Shown here: positions 6,954-7,105 of the stretch, piece by piece
How the letters are laid out: the number at the start of each line of letters is the position of its first letter
How positions within the stretch are numbered: the stretch's first letter is position 1
Assembly (NCBI GenBank): GCA_025357175.1
Contig: JANXPS010000117.1
Location: forward strand, 1-7,105
From: Deltaproteobacteria bacterium
GTDB taxonomy: Bacteria; Desulfobacterota; Deferrimicrobia; Deferrimicrobiales; Deferrimicrobiaceae
DNA length: 7,105 nt
Direction: 5' to 3'
Made by a program: the position numbers and the translations under genes
Notes under the pieces: generated by a model
The model's database searches: none
Seen by the model: the letters and a program-made list of their open reading frames with translations, nothing else
What the model was told of the DNA's origin: nothing

Positions 6954-7105
6954 GCGACGATCATCCCGTCGTCGAGCCGGATGACACGGTGCATACGCGA
7001 AGCCAGCTCGGAGTTGTGCGTGACCATCATCACGGTCAGTTTCCGGGAGCGGTTGAGGGAAAGGAGCAGGTCGAAGACGCCGTTGGCGGTTTCCTTGTCG
7101 AGGTT
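6950..7105 (-). CDS. lolD: LolD, lipoprotein-release ABC transporter ATPase (C-terminal fragment)
   Basis: This is the last 51 residues and TGA stop of an ABC ATPase; the rest lies beyond base 7105. The visible part opens with the D-loop (NLDKETA), the segment that follows Walker B, and continues through an amphipathic stretch to the H-loop (VMMVTHN, with the switch histidine) and the usual C-terminal strand ending in DDGMIVA. Both the D-loop wording and the termination a few residues after 'DDG' fit LolD-type ATPases of about 220-235 residues. LolD powers LolCE, which extracts mature lipoproteins from the inner membrane and hands them to LolA. Its stop overlaps the bamA start (ATGA, 6953-6950), so it is in the same transcript. 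The assignment to LolD over MacB or FtsE-like ATPases rests mostly on its position next to bamA, since Walker A, Q-loop and signature motifs are outside the window. Confidence 0.85.
   Translation of the reverse strand, partial: NLDKETANGVFDLLLSLNRSRKLTVMMVTHNSELASRMHRVIRLDDGMIVA

Overview
The window is a single dense gene cluster in which every gene reads on the minus strand. It is the outer-membrane biogenesis and lipid A locus of a Gram-negative (diderm) bacterium. In transcription order, from high to low coordinates, it holds: the 3' end of lolD, bamA, ompH/skp, lpxD, fabZ, lpxA, a Gfo/Idh/MocA-family oxidoreductase, and the first 294 codons of lpxB, which runs off the window at base 1. 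The sequence is GC-rich. The order bamA-skp-lpxD-fabZ-lpxA-lpxB matches Escherichia coli. A lolD directly upstream of bamA and a Gfo/Idh/MocA dehydrogenase between lpxA and lpxB are, as I recall, typical of Deltaproteobacteria/Desulfobacterota-like lineages and a few others. I therefore infer that kind of organism but cannot name it.

Region by region: 7105-6950 is the LolD ATPase C-terminus (lipoprotein release from the inner membrane). 6953-4677 is BamA (outer-membrane protein insertion). 4657-4085 is the OmpH/Skp periplasmic chaperone. 4095-3061 is LpxD, 3059-2601 is FabZ, 2604-1819 is LpxA, 1814-879 is the NAD(P)-type sugar oxidoreductase, and 882-1 is LpxB. The genes are packed almost without spacers: stop and start codons overlap or lie 1 to 4 bases apart, and the only real intergenic gap is 19 bases between bamA and ompH. 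There is no stretch above 300 bases without a gene. I see no tRNA, rRNA, CRISPR array, insertion sequence, terminator or convincing promoter. The operon promoter probably lies upstream of lolD, outside the window.

Together the genes cover two linked tasks. LolD, BamA and Skp deliver and fold outer-membrane proteins. FabZ processes 3-hydroxyacyl-ACP, the acyl donor pool used by LpxA and LpxD, and LpxB later joins two glucosamine units into the lipid A disaccharide. Two points stand out in an otherwise conserved locus. First, a GnnA-like dehydrogenase is present without an adjacent GnnB-type aminotransferase, which raises the question whether this organism makes 3-amino (amide-linked) lipid A. 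Second, no UDP-2,3-diacylglucosamine hydrolase (LpxH/LpxI/LpxG) is found in the window. I found no evidence of an undescribed system.
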